From Halovenus salina (GTDB lineage: Archaea; Halobacteriota; Halobacteria; Halobacteriales; Haloarculaceae): a DNA stretch of 64,000 nt. The notes under the pieces are model-generated. The model saw nothing but the letters and a program-made list of their open reading frames with translations. It was not told the origin of the DNA and searched no databases. The stretch covers positions 1,612,001-1,676,000 of the forward strand of contig NZ_CP112972.1 in NCBI RefSeq assembly GCF_026410925.1. The letters are read 5' to 3'. Positions within the stretch are counted from its first letter, which is position 1, and every line of letters begins with the position of its first letter. Positions 48,410-56,807 of the stretch are shown piece by piece. A program made the position numbers and the translations under genes.

Positions 48410-49777
48410 TTACTCGAAGGGGTGTTCGAGGACCACGGACTGGTCGCGACCGGGGCCGACACCGACCGCGTAGATGGGGGTGTCAAGTTCCTCGCTGATG
48501 TACGAGAGGTACTCGCGGGCGTTTTCGGGCAGGGCGTCGTACCCCTCGGCGGCGACGGCATCCCAGTCGGTCTCGTCCCAGCCGTCGAACGTGCGATAGT
48601 TTGGCTCGCAGTCGCCCCAGCGTTCGGTTGTCGCGGGGACAGAATCTCGCTGTTCGCCGTCGAGCGTGTAGGAGTGGCCGACTTTTACCTCGTCCAGTCC
48701 TGCCAGGGTATCGATGTGGTTGACCGCGAGGCCGGTGAAGCCGCTGGCCCGGGTCGCGTGGCGCAACACGGGCATATCCAGCCACCCGACGCGACGGGGA
48801 CGGCCGGTCACGGTGCCGTACTCGCCGCCTGCCTCGCGGATGCGTGTTGCCAGTTCCTCCTCGCGTTCGCCAGCGTCGCCCTCGTAGCCAGGGGTATCGC
48901 CTTCGACGCCGGCGAGTTCGGTCGGCATCGGGCCGCTGCCCACCCGTGAGAGGTAGGCTTTGACGATACCGACGATTTCGCCGTCGCCGACGACACCGGG
49001 ACCGAGTCCGGTGCCCGTCGCCGCGCCGCCCGCGGTCGGATTCGACGAGGTGACATACGGGAAGTTGCCGTGGTCGATATCTATCATCGTCCCCTGTGCC
49101 CCCTCGAAGACGACGTTCTCGCCGTCGTCGAGACGGTCCCGGAGGTGTTCGCCTGCCTCGATGAGCATCCCCTCGCTGTCGAGTCGCTCGCCGTACTCGC
49201 TGAACTCCTCAACGAGCGCGTCGACGTCGAAGTTCTCCTCGTCGACGGCGACGCCGAAGATGTCCTCGGCGACGGCCCGCTTCTGTGGCACCACGTACTC
49301 GAGGCGCTCGCGGAGCACTTCGCGGTTGGTCAGGTCGCCGACGCGAATCCCGCGTCGAGCGGCCTTGTCCTCGTAGGTCGGCCCGATACCGCGGCCGGTC
49401 GTGCCGACCTCCTGGTCGGAGTCGCTTTTGGCTTCTTCCTCGATACCGTCGAGAACGCGGTGATAGGGGAAGATAACGTGTGCGCGCCGAGCAACCCGGA
49501 CGTCAGGGTCGAGCCCACGGTCGCGGAGCATCTCGATTTCGTCGAACAGCGTGCGCGGATTGACGACACAGCCGTTACCGAGGACGCCGGTCTTGCCGCG
49601 GACGACGCCACTTGGAACGAGCGAGAGTTTGTACTCCTCGCCCTCGTAGACGACGGTGTGTCCAGCGTTGTCACCGCCCTGATACCGGGCGACGACATCG
49701 GCGGGCTCGCCGAACAGGTCGACGATACCGCCCTTGCCTTCGTCTCCGAGCTGTGCGCCGACGATTGTTACGGTCAT
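48410..49777 (-). CDS. purA: Adenylosuccinate synthetase
   Basis: This 455-residue GTP-dependent enzyme makes adenylosuccinate from IMP and aspartate. The start MTVTIVGAQLGDEGKGG (P-loop-like) has Leu/Gly variants usual in haloarchaea. Other motifs are GNGCVVNP, EGAQGTMIDIDHGNFPYVT (about 218-236), a TGRPRRVGWLD segment and a final VGVGPGRDQS. An alternative ATG 3 codons upstream is less like the family. It is convergent with the glycerate kinase gene at 16 bp. Confidence 0.96.
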   Translation of the reverse strand: MTVTIVGAQLGDEGKGGIVDLFGEPADVVARYQGGDNAGHTVVYEGEEYKLSLVPSGVVRGKTGVLGNGCVVNPRTLFDEIEMLRDRGLDPDVRVARRAHVIFPYHRVLDGIEEEAKSDSDQEVGTTGRGIGPTYEDKAARRGIRVGDLTNREVLRERLEYVVPQKRAVAEDIFGVAVDEENFDVDALVEEFSEYGERLDSEGMLIEAGEHLRDRLDDGENVVFEGAQGTMIDIDHGNFPYVTSSNPTAGGAATGTGLGPGVVGDGEIVGIVKAYLSRVGSGPMPTELAGVEGDTPGYEGDAGEREEELATRIREAGGEYGTVTGRPRRVGWLDMPVLRHATRASGFTGLAVNHIDTLAGLDEVKVGHSYTLDGEQRDSVPATTERWGDCEPNYRTFDGWDETDWDAVAAEGYDALPENAREYLSYISEELDTPIYAVGVGPGRDQSVVLEHPFE

Positions 49778-49849
49778 CAGGGCCACATTTCGGCCACCAG
49801 GCTAAACAGATTACGGTCCTGTGCCGTACGAACCCTTGACCCGGAAAGA

Positions 49850-49865
49850 ACCCAACATGTTGGGT
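49850..49865. promoter_or_regulatory. Perfect 16-bp palindrome upstream of purA
   Basis: ACCCAACATGTTGGGT is exactly self-complementary. On the minus strand, CTTTATACTC (about 49889-49898) is a good TATA-like box, so the start of transcription would fall at or near this palindrome, about 73-88 bp before the purA ATG. A dimeric regulator bound here would block or modulate purA. Confidence 0.6.
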
Positions 49866-50006
49866 AAAATCCGAAACGAAGCGAGCGCGAGTATAAAGTA
49901 TGAGACGAGAAGACAAAGGTACAATCGAGACTGCCCCGGGATTGGCGACGACAGAAATCGCTCGCGCCTCGGCGTGTGCCAGCATTTGGAGTGAGGGTCG
50001 CCACCG

Positions 50007-50459
50007 ATGAACAGTAGCTCTTTGACAGCGTTTGGCGGACAACAGTCCGGAGAGAGACACCCACTCGCACCGGTGGTGGTGTCGGCGGTGACCGTCCTGA
50101 CCCTGACCGTGGCGTTCGGTCTCCTGGCGCTCGGTATCGAGCACTTCTGGGTGGTGTTCGTCGTCGGGTTTGGCGGTGTGCTTCCGACGGCGGTCGGTGC
50201 CCTGGCGTCGCTCGAAGCGCGTGACACGGACGAGCGTAACCAAACGCGCGAGGCGGCGAGTGCAGACGAGGAGGCGCTGGCAACACTTCGGACCCGATAC
50301 GCACGGGGCGAACTCACCGACGAGGAGTTCGAGCATCGCGTCGAGCAGTTGCTCGAAGCCCCCAATACTACAGGTAACGGCCACGAACGGAGAGAGTCAG
50401 AAACACGCCGGGCCGAGCGTGGACGAGTCGAGCAGTCGGCGGCTCGCGGTAAACGTTGA
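50007..50459 (+). CDS. SHOCT-domain membrane protein
   Basis: This 150-residue protein has two membrane helices (about 23-44 and 47-68) then a charged coil ending in a SHOCT-like motif (LRTRYARGELTDEEFEHRVEQLL, about 93-115). The tail is Arg/Glu-rich. SHOCT modules are short helices at the ends of membrane proteins and have no known enzymatic role. The next gene follows by 25 bp on the same strand. Confidence 0.75.
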   Translation: MNSSSLTAFGGQQSGERHPLAPVVVSAVTVLTLTVAFGLLALGIEHFWVVFVVGFGGVLPTAVGALASLEARDTDERNQTREAASADEEALATLRTRYARGELTDEEFEHRVEQLLEAPNTTGNGHERRESETRRAERGRVEQSAARGKR

Positions 50460-50484
50460 TGATGCTGTCGCCCCTACAGGACGT

Positions 50485-51081
50485 ATGGACAGAAACGCCG
50501 TTCGCGAGGCGTGGGACGCTGTGTCGAAAACATACGCAACCCAACGCGATCCGGACGGGTCAGACGCGGCCCTGTTAGACGAGCTTCGCGAGGAGTGTCC
50601 GCCGGACCCGACGATACTCGATATTGGCTGCGGGGACGGCGCGCGGACACTCGCGAATCTCCCCGACGGAAGTCTCGGCGTCGACTTCGCCAGAGAGGGG
50701 CTGGACCTGGCACGCGAGACGGTGCCCGAGGCGGCGCTGGTCCAGGCCGACATGTGCTCGTTGCCCATCGCCGAGGGGGTCGCCGATGCGGTGACGGCCT
50801 ACCACGCCGTCTTCCACGTCGCGCGAACTGACCACCCGACAGTATACCACGAGTTCGCTCGCGTTCTGAAACCGGGCGGCACGTTGCTGATGACCCTCCC
50901 TGGCGGGCGGTTCGAGACGGTACGCCGCGGGTGGATGGGCGGCGAGATGTTCTTCTCCTCACCCGGCCGAGAGCGGACCCTCGAGTACCTGGCCGATGCT
51001 GGTTTCGAGAACGTCCGGACCAGGACCGTCACCGACCCGCTGGGGAGCAACAGCGAGTTCGTCTTTGCCGATCTCCGCTAG
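50485..51081 (+). CDS. Class I SAM-dependent methyltransferase
   Basis: This 198-residue protein has the SAM-binding loop ILDIGCGDGARTL (about 44-56), an acidic VDFAREGLD, and the motif IV-like DAVTAYHAVFHV, then LKPGGTLLMTLPGG. It resembles the small methyltransferases of the UbiE/tRNA uridine-modifying kind (Trm9-like), but the substrate is not evident. The ATG at 50485 gives the usual size, and the upstream open frame overlaps the SHOCT gene. Its TAG shares CTAG with cutA. Confidence 0.87.
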   Translation: MDRNAVREAWDAVSKTYATQRDPDGSDAALLDELREECPPDPTILDIGCGDGARTLANLPDGSLGVDFAREGLDLARETVPEAALVQADMCSLPIAEGVADAVTAYHAVFHVARTDHPTVYHEFARVLKPGGTLLMTLPGGRFETVRRGWMGGEMFFSSPGRERTLEYLADAGFENVRTRTVTDPLGSNSEFVFADLR

Positions 51082-51383
51082 GTCTGTGCGTCTATCCAGG
51101 CCAAGTACTCCTCTGGGGCGTCGATTTCGCTGTAGGTGACACCGGGCAGGTCGTCTTCGGAGAGTGCGTGGACGAGGTCGCAGATGGCATCGACGTGTGC
51201 GTCGGTGGTGAACGCGAGAACGGTCCAGTACCGGCGCTCGTGAACGGTTCCCTCCCACCGGTAGTGGCTCGTTCCCGAGACGATACGGGTTCCGGCTGCA
51301 AGTCGCTCCTCGACGAGTGTCCGTGACAGCTCGGCCGCGGCCGCTTCGGTTGGTAACCCGACACTGACTGCGAGGTATGACAT
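51078..51383 (-). CDS. cutA: CutA1 family protein
   Basis: This 101-residue protein has the CutA1 layout: AVSVGLPTEAAAAELSRTLVEERLAA, then a W-containing strand (HYRWEGTVHERRYWTVLAFTTD) and a final PEEYLAWIDAQT. CutA1 proteins form trimers and are linked with metal tolerance, but their exact role is uncertain. The His and Cys residues at the usual metal sites are few here. Confidence 0.87.
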   Translation of the reverse strand: MSYLAVSVGLPTEAAAAELSRTLVEERLAAGTRIVSGTSHYRWEGTVHERRYWTVLAFTTDAHVDAICDLVHALSEDDLPGVTYSEIDAPEEYLAWIDAQT

Positions 51384-51441
51384 ATCGGTGGAACGTCGGT
51401 GCGTGCATTAGGTTCGTCGTCTCTCGGCCACAGCGCCCAGT

Positions 51442-51906
51442 TCACCGCCTGTGTTGGACCGCTCGGGCAGTTCGGTAGGCAATAGCGTAGCTGAGAGCGG
51501 CAATCCCAGCTGCCAGGAGGACGTTCCCGACGAACACCCGCACAAGAACGTCGGTACCAGTGTCGAGCCCGATATCGAGCGAGGACACCTCTGCGGGCCC
51601 GAGCAAGAAGACGCCGATAGCGAAGCTCAGGCTGTAGACACCACCTTTGACCACCGGATTCAGGATTGCGACCGCGGCAACGAAAGCGAAGTTGCTCGTC
51701 CACGCGACCCGGCGACCAACCCAGAACAACACGACGACAGCAATCCCGAGATTGGGAAGCGCGATAGCGAACATGCCGAGCGCGAAGCTCAGTGCCACTG
51801 AATGCGGCGGCAGATCTTCTGAAAACGCCTCCCGAAGCGTGCTCTGGACTCGGCTGGTGTAGCCAGCCACGTAACCGCCAGCCATCGCAGTGACGTATGT
51901 ACTCAA
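51442..51906 (-). CDS. DUF2062 membrane protein
   Basis: This 154-residue protein has three to four hydrophobic segments (about 33-62, 65-90, 88-105, 122-145) and the DUF2062 pattern: LREAFSEDLPPHSVALSFALGMF, then VVLFWVGRRVAWTSN. The family is of unknown function. It stands alone between cutA and the pilin gene, on the minus strand. Confidence 0.8.
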   Translation of the reverse strand: MSTYVTAMAGGYVAGYTSRVQSTLREAFSEDLPPHSVALSFALGMFAIALPNLGIAVVVLFWVGRRVAWTSNFAFVAAVAILNPVVKGGVYSLSFAIGVFLLGPAEVSSLDIGLDTGTDVLVRVFVGNVLLAAGIAALSYAIAYRTARAVQHRR

Positions 51907-52030
51907 ACGTCAAGAATGGTATGGCCGAGCAACCGTGAACGCGAGACTGGTCCGACACCCGTCTCTGGAACGGACCGCTCCTCGCGGCCGGCCCAAACGA
52001 TAGGGCGGTCTACTGCCCCGATGACCGAAG

Positions 52031-52660
52031 TCACGGCGTCTCCTCTGGCTCGATTGTCTCCTCGGCGATAACGGAGGTGAAGCCGTCCCGACGATAGACG
52101 ACCTTGATCGTGTCGCCGGGTTCGATGACATCGTAACTATCTGAGTTGTTTCGCTCCTGAATCGTGAGCCGCTGACCGGCAGAGACGTTCTCCTCCCACT
52201 CGAAGACGACACCCGGGTCCGAACCGTTGAAGTGACCCGGTGGGTCCGAGGGGCTACAGTCCTTGGGCTTGAATCGGCATGGCTTGTTCAGGTCGTTGAA
52301 ATCGTTGTCGTCGACTTCGAGGATTAGTCCTGGCACGCCCGAACCGGAGCCGACGTTGCTCTCGCTATTTTCGGTCTCGTTGTAGACGAGTTCGCCGCCG
52401 ATATACACCTCGAGGTCCTCGCGCTCCAGCACGTCGCCGCTCATGTGCGTGATCACCACCGAATCGTTGAGCGCGACGCCGTCGTCGAGGTAGCGCCAGT
52501 CGAACTCGATGTAGGCGTTCGCCCGTGGCTCGGACTGTGTCTCGGCGAGGTCGAGCGCAAACACCGTCACCGTCGCTCCGAGCAGCACGGTCACCGCAAC
52601 GAGGAGGACCACTCCGATGACTGATGCGACTCCGCTTTCATCACGGAGGATACGGGCCAT
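52031..52660 (-). CDS. Archaeal type IV pilin-like protein
   Basis: This 209-residue protein begins MARILRDESGVASVIG, with an N-terminal class III signal/hydrophobic helix (VASVIGVVLLVAVTVLLGATVTVFAL, about 11-36, by position) as in the pilin_N (DUF1628) family. The rest is acidic and beta-rich with N-glycosylation-like NDS/NGS sites. It would be processed by PibD and be a surface filament part. The ATG at 52660 matches the family start; the longer frame is not typical. The region upstream to 52965 is AT-richer and has no gene. Confidence 0.8.
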   Translation of the reverse strand: MARILRDESGVASVIGVVLLVAVTVLLGATVTVFALDLAETQSEPRANAYIEFDWRYLDDGVALNDSVVITHMSGDVLEREDLEVYIGGELVYNETENSESNVGSGSGVPGLILEVDDNDFNDLNKPCRFKPKDCSPSDPPGHFNGSDPGVVFEWEENVSAGQRLTIQERNNSDSYDVIEPGDTIKVVYRRDGFTSVIAEETIEPEETP

Positions 52661-52965
52661 ACGATAATAATAGACAGTTCCAGACGTATATAAAATCTGT
52701 TCAGAACTCAACTGGTGAGAATCCTATCTAGGAGGGGCCACCGCAAGTGTTGTGGGACGTTTCAGGCCGGGCCAGCGTGTCATATAATCGTTCACAACTC
52801 CTCAAGAGCGATGTGCACTGACTGATAAAGAAGTAACCAGATGAAAATGACATTTGTCCTGGTATTCAAGATGGAGGGCGCGACTCTTGCACAAGCCCAA
52901 TGAATATTTCAGTAATAAGTCAGCAACGAAAGGCATAGATACTCACAAACGGAAAACTGAGAGCG
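52661..52965. other. AT-richer gene-free spacer upstream of the pilin gene
   Basis: About 305 bp with no good frame. It has low GC relative to its surroundings (for example 52672-52700 and 52850-52960). The minus strand has a TATATA run (near 52690-52700) that may serve the pilin promoter. No clear repeat or tRNA is seen. Confidence 0.45.
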
Positions 52966-53463
52966 ATGCTGTCACACTCGTCTCGCCGTTCGTTTCTTGC
53001 GAGTGTTCCGATGGTGCTGCTCTCCGGCTGTCTTTCTCAGATGTCTGAAAACCGTGAGAGCGAGACTGAAGAGTGCAATATATCTCGTGGGTACTATCAA
53101 GGGAACGGTGAACCGGTTAGCAGAACCGTTGAACTCTCTCATGATGAAATTGGGGAAGATCGGTGTGGACAGGAGGCAGCCAGGATCGCGTTACAGTCCC
53201 TAGCTGAGAGGATGGATGTCGAACTTGTGGGAAAACGATGGATAACAGCGTACCACAGTATGGACAGGGATGATGTGTGGATTGCTGTCATGCCTGCTCA
53301 CGATACTGAAAACCAGAAACGCTGTCCGCCTCAGGAGTTCGAACTTGAGACAGCTCGTACTTTGCTCCCCTCACGTGTGACTGTAAGACTTGAAACCGTA
53401 GAGACTGACGAAGCCGCCCACGAATGTACATACCGAGATGTGTACGTTAGTGTGGATCAATAG
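52966..53463 (+). CDS. Tat-type lipoprotein, unknown function, low GC
   Basis: This 165-residue protein has a twin-arginine RRSFLASVPMVLLSGC, where Cys22 is the lipobox cysteine, then a Ser/Glu-rich linker and a domain with several cysteines (EECNI, EDRCGQ, QKRCPP and AHECTY). These Cys could form disulfides on the surface. The codon use is noticeably less GC-rich than in neighbours, and the flanks are AT-rich, which hints at recent transfer. I do not recognise the family. Confidence 0.62.
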   Translation: MLSHSSRRSFLASVPMVLLSGCLSQMSENRESETEECNISRGYYQGNGEPVSRTVELSHDEIGEDRCGQEAARIALQSLAERMDVELVGKRWITAYHSMDRDDVWIAVMPAHDTENQKRCPPQEFELETARTLLPSRVTVRLETVETDEAAHECTYRDVYVSVDQ

Positions 53464-53641
53464 CACTACACATCTCAACACTAACCAGTTGGTGCATTGA
53501 TTCTCTACATGTTTCACCGACATTCTGCCGAATTTCAGAGAAGTTCCACCTCGTCGCGGAGCTTGAGTACTCTGTACTGACGCTGGCCACTCCGTGAGAC
53601 ATTTTCTATGACAGGCTTGGCCGGGCCCGCACTCCTCACCA

Positions 53642-53884
53642 TCAGCCGCCACGCACCCGAAACCAGACGCGCTCGCCAACTGGCGACCCCCCGTCCTCGA
53701 TATCCAGTCGACTCAGAAACAGGTCCCGGACGGCGAGTGTGACGGTGAGTTCGACTGTCTCGTCGTCGGCCGCGACCGTGACAACGCAGTGTCCGTCCCG
53801 CTGGTCGATTGCCGCAATCGTCCCGACAGACCAGCGCTCGATGTCGTGGGTCGGTTTTTGGGCGTGAATGCGGTCGTGGTCCAT
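53642..53884 (-). CDS. Small haloarchaeal beta-rich protein
   Basis: This 80-residue protein has an N-terminal polar stretch and a beta-rich core: RWSVGTIAAIDQRDGHCVVTVAADDETVELTVTLAVRDLF (about 18-57, by position). The VGTI-x(n)-VTV-x-LTV pattern looks like a small OB- or SH3-like barrel, but I cannot name a family. The start ATG at 53884 gives a normal acidic protein. The longer frame upstream is not like it. Confidence 0.55.
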   Translation of the reverse strand: MDHDRIHAQKPTHDIERWSVGTIAAIDQRDGHCVVTVAADDETVELTVTLAVRDLFLSRLDIEDGGSPVGERVWFRVRGG

Positions 53885-54060
53885 ACCCGTTCTGTGGTCG
53901 CCGTCCGTGTCGGTCTTTCGCTGACACTGTCTCTGTGGATGTAGGCCGGCGACAGACAGGACGAGCAAGCGGTATCTGTATAGCTAGTATGAGATCTGCA
54001 GGGAGTCGTAGCTGCTAGCACCGGTACTCAGGGAGAGAGGGAACATAGAAACAGGTACAG

Positions 54061-54432
54061 ATGCTGCAATCAGCACAGCTCTCCACAGACGTCGCGCCAG
54101 AGGAGACGGCCGACAAGACTGCCGACCGACGTATCGCCAGGCGCAGTGAAGAGTTGCATCTCCGGAACTTCGACGTTTCGCGGGAGCATACACTCACAGT
54201 GCGCGTCTCGGACGACGACGGACTGGTCTTCGCGAACCGGTACTATCTCACCCCTGGCAAGACTGTCAGTGAACTTGGTCGGATTCCCCCCGGAGAGTAC
54301 GAGGTCCGCGTCGAACTCGACGGTCGCCGCCAGCAGACGGCCACCTGTGAAATCGGCGAGAGGCCGAGCAAAACTGCACTCGTCGAAGTCGGCAACGGCA
54401 CCGTCTCCCTCACCGAGGGACTCTACCGCTAG
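54061..54432 (+). CDS. Small haloarchaeal protein with beta-sandwich-like repeats
   Basis: This 123-residue protein has an acidic N-terminus and a regular beta pattern: HTLTVRVSDDDGLVF, then GEYEVRVELDGRRQQTATCEIG, then ALVEVGNGTVSL. This is like a small immunoglobulin- or fibronectin-type fold. No signal peptide is seen. The family is not known to me. Its TAG is shared as CTAG with the helicase gene. Confidence 0.6.
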   Translation: MLQSAQLSTDVAPEETADKTADRRIARRSEELHLRNFDVSREHTLTVRVSDDDGLVFANRYYLTPGKTVSELGRIPPGEYEVRVELDGRRQQTATCEIGERPSKTALVEVGNGTVSLTEGLYR

Positions 54433-56741
54433 TCGGCGCTGAGGACAGTACCAAGTAGCTTTCGCGCCAACGCTTTATCGAGCGGGTCGTTTCCGTTTCC
54501 GCAGTGTGGCGACTGGACACAGGCCGGGCAGCCATCCGAACACGGACAGTCGACGAGCATCGACGTGGTTTCGGCCATCAACTCCTCGATGTCGTCGTAG
54601 CCGGCCCGCGAGAGGCCGACACCGCCCGGATATCCGTCGTAGATGAAGATGGTACTCCTGTCGGTGTGTGGGTGCATCGGTGTCGAGAGCCCGCCGATGT
54701 CACGGCGGTCACAGACGACCAGGAGGGGAAACAGCGCAATCATCGCGTGTTCGGCGGCGTGAATCGCGCCGGGGAAGCTCCCGTCTGCGGCCAGCAGCTG
54801 TTGTTTCAGGTCGGTCGGAACGGTGAAATACAGCGCCCGCGTCTCCAGGCTCGTCTCGGGCACGTCCAGTTCCTCGCGACCGAGTACCTCGCCGCTACGG
54901 CTGTCCCGGCGTTCGAAGCCCGTAATCTGTTTGTACATCGTCACGTCGGCAAAGCGGACGGTCACGTCCGCACAGGTCGACAGTTGCTTCTCGTCGCGGT
55001 CGTCGTCAATGACCATCGTCTTCTCGTGGCGCACCTGCGTGTAGTGATTGGCCCGCGTCGGTCGCAACGTCGCCAAGTCTCGGCGCAGGTCCAGATCCGC
55101 CACCTCGTAGGTTGTCCCCTGGTGGTGATAGATTGCGCCAGTGTGGGCGTCCCGGAGCGCGTCGCCAAGCGAGAGGCCGCCGATGCGTTCGTCCCGGCTC
55201 GCGTCGATAAGCGTGATTTCACGGTCGTCGATGCTCCGGAGGCTCATCTCGTGTTGGGGGCTCCCGTCGCTGGCATCGAACCAGCGGAGGCCGTCGCCAG
55301 TCTGCCGGCGTTCTAGTTCCCCCTCGTCGGTGAGAGTAGCGACGTGGCTCGGGAACGACTCGCCGAAGTGGGCGTCGTCGCTCGGGCGGAGCCAGGATTC
55401 GGTCGCGCCAGCTCTGATGTGTGCGGGGAGTAGCTGGTCGTTGTGCGGATCGGCGACCGCGCGCTCGGGGTCGCCCTCGAAGAACTCCTCGGGGTGGGCC
55501 ATCACGTACTGGTCGAGCTGGTCCTCACCGGCGACCAGCGCTACGAGACTCGGCTCCTGACCGCGGCCAGCCCGGCCGGCCTGCTGGTATGTTGCCATCC
55601 GTGTTCCGGGGTAGCCGTCGAGGAGGACAGCGTCGAGGCCGCCGATATCGACCCCGAGTTCGAGGGCTTTCGTGCTCCAGACGCCCCGGACAGTTCCGTC
55701 GTTGAGGCCCGCTTCGAGCTCCTCGCGACGGTCGTTCGAGAGGGCGGCCTGGTAGGCAGCGATGCCGTCGGCGAGGTCGCCCTCCCCGCGCTCGCGGAGG
55801 TCGCGCGCACTGTCGGTGGCATAGCGTTCGGCGGTCTGGCGCGCCCGGGTGAAGACCGCCGTCTGGTATCCTCGGCTCACGAGGTCGACAAAGAGGCGTT
55901 TCGTTTCGGTGTGACTGGAGCGCCGGCTCCCGTGGCCGCCGCCGTCTGCGGGCGGATTCCAGAACAGCCAGTGGGTCGGCCCGGTGGCACTGGCGTCGTC
56001 GTCGACGAGCGTGAACGACGCCGGCGACTGGCCGGTGACCGTCGCGGCGTGCTCGATTGGGTTGTCGATCGTCGCCGAGCAGCAGACGTACTGGGGGTCG
56101 GCTCCGAACTCTCGACACATGCGTGCGAGACGGCGCATCACCAGCCCGACGTGGCTGCCGAAGACACCGCGGTACTCGTGGACCTCGTCGAGCACGACCG
56201 TCGAGAGGTTCTCGAACAGCCAGTCCCAGAGCCGTCGGGAGTGGGGCAACAGCCCGTAATGGAGCATGTCGGGCGTCGTGAGCACGAGTGTCGGCCGGCG
56301 GTCCCGGACCGCTCGCTTCTCCTGTTTCGAGAGCCGTCCGGTGTACTGGTCGACAGTGACGGTCGTTCCAAAGCCAAGCGAGCGGGCAACGGCCGATAGC
56401 GTCTCCTCCTGGTCGTTGATGAGCGCGACCTGCGGGGCGACATACAGCGTCGTCTCCCCGTCGGCGAGTGCGCGCTCGACGGCCGGGACGGTGTATGCGA
56501 GGCTCTTCCCGCTCGCGGTCGGCGTGGCGAGGACGACGTTGTCGCCGCCTCTGACAGCCTCGATTGCGGCCGCCTGGTGGTCGTAGAGGTCGGTGATTCC
56601 CTGTTTGTCCAGCGCCCGGTCCAGTCGATCGGGCAAGTCGACCGCGCGCGAACTCGCGTCGCTGCCGGAGACGACGCGGTGTGTTTCGAGCTGTCCGCTG
56701 TAGTACGGCCGCTCCTGGAGCCACGCGATAGTCTCGTCCAC
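54429..56741 (-). CDS. DEAD/DEAH helicase with C-terminal DUF1998 (MrfA/Hrq1-like)
   Basis: This 770-residue SF2 helicase has motif I TPTASGKSLAYTVP (about 74-87), motif II DEVHEYRG, SAT motif III in CCSATIDN, a motif VI-like QQAGRAGRGQ, and a C-terminal cysteine set CPCSDGCPACVQSPHCG (about 736-752), the mark of the DUF1998 domain. The bacterial MrfA and eukaryotic Hrq1 proteins of this type act in repair of mitomycin- and crosslink-damaged DNA. The N-terminal residues read MDETIAWLQERP, as in the family. Confidence 0.9.
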   Translation of the reverse strand: MDETIAWLQERPYYSGQLETHRVVSGSDASSRAVDLPDRLDRALDKQGITDLYDHQAAAIEAVRGGDNVVLATPTASGKSLAYTVPAVERALADGETTLYVAPQVALINDQEETLSAVARSLGFGTTVTVDQYTGRLSKQEKRAVRDRRPTLVLTTPDMLHYGLLPHSRRLWDWLFENLSTVVLDEVHEYRGVFGSHVGLVMRRLARMCREFGADPQYVCCSATIDNPIEHAATVTGQSPASFTLVDDDASATGPTHWLFWNPPADGGGHGSRRSSHTETKRLFVDLVSRGYQTAVFTRARQTAERYATDSARDLRERGEGDLADGIAAYQAALSNDRREELEAGLNDGTVRGVWSTKALELGVDIGGLDAVLLDGYPGTRMATYQQAGRAGRGQEPSLVALVAGEDQLDQYVMAHPEEFFEGDPERAVADPHNDQLLPAHIRAGATESWLRPSDDAHFGESFPSHVATLTDEGELERRQTGDGLRWFDASDGSPQHEMSLRSIDDREITLIDASRDERIGGLSLGDALRDAHTGAIYHHQGTTYEVADLDLRRDLATLRPTRANHYTQVRHEKTMVIDDDRDEKQLSTCADVTVRFADVTMYKQITGFERRDSRSGEVLGREELDVPETSLETRALYFTVPTDLKQQLLAADGSFPGAIHAAEHAMIALFPLLVVCDRRDIGGLSTPMHPHTDRSTIFIYDGYPGGVGLSRAGYDDIEELMAETTSMLVDCPCSDGCPACVQSPHCGNGNDPLDKALARKLLGTVLSAD

Positions 56742-56807
56742 AGTGACCGTTCGGCCTGGAGCGTCCAGAACGTTTCTATCGCGGCCGCCACTCGCGCCGT
56801 GGCGCGG

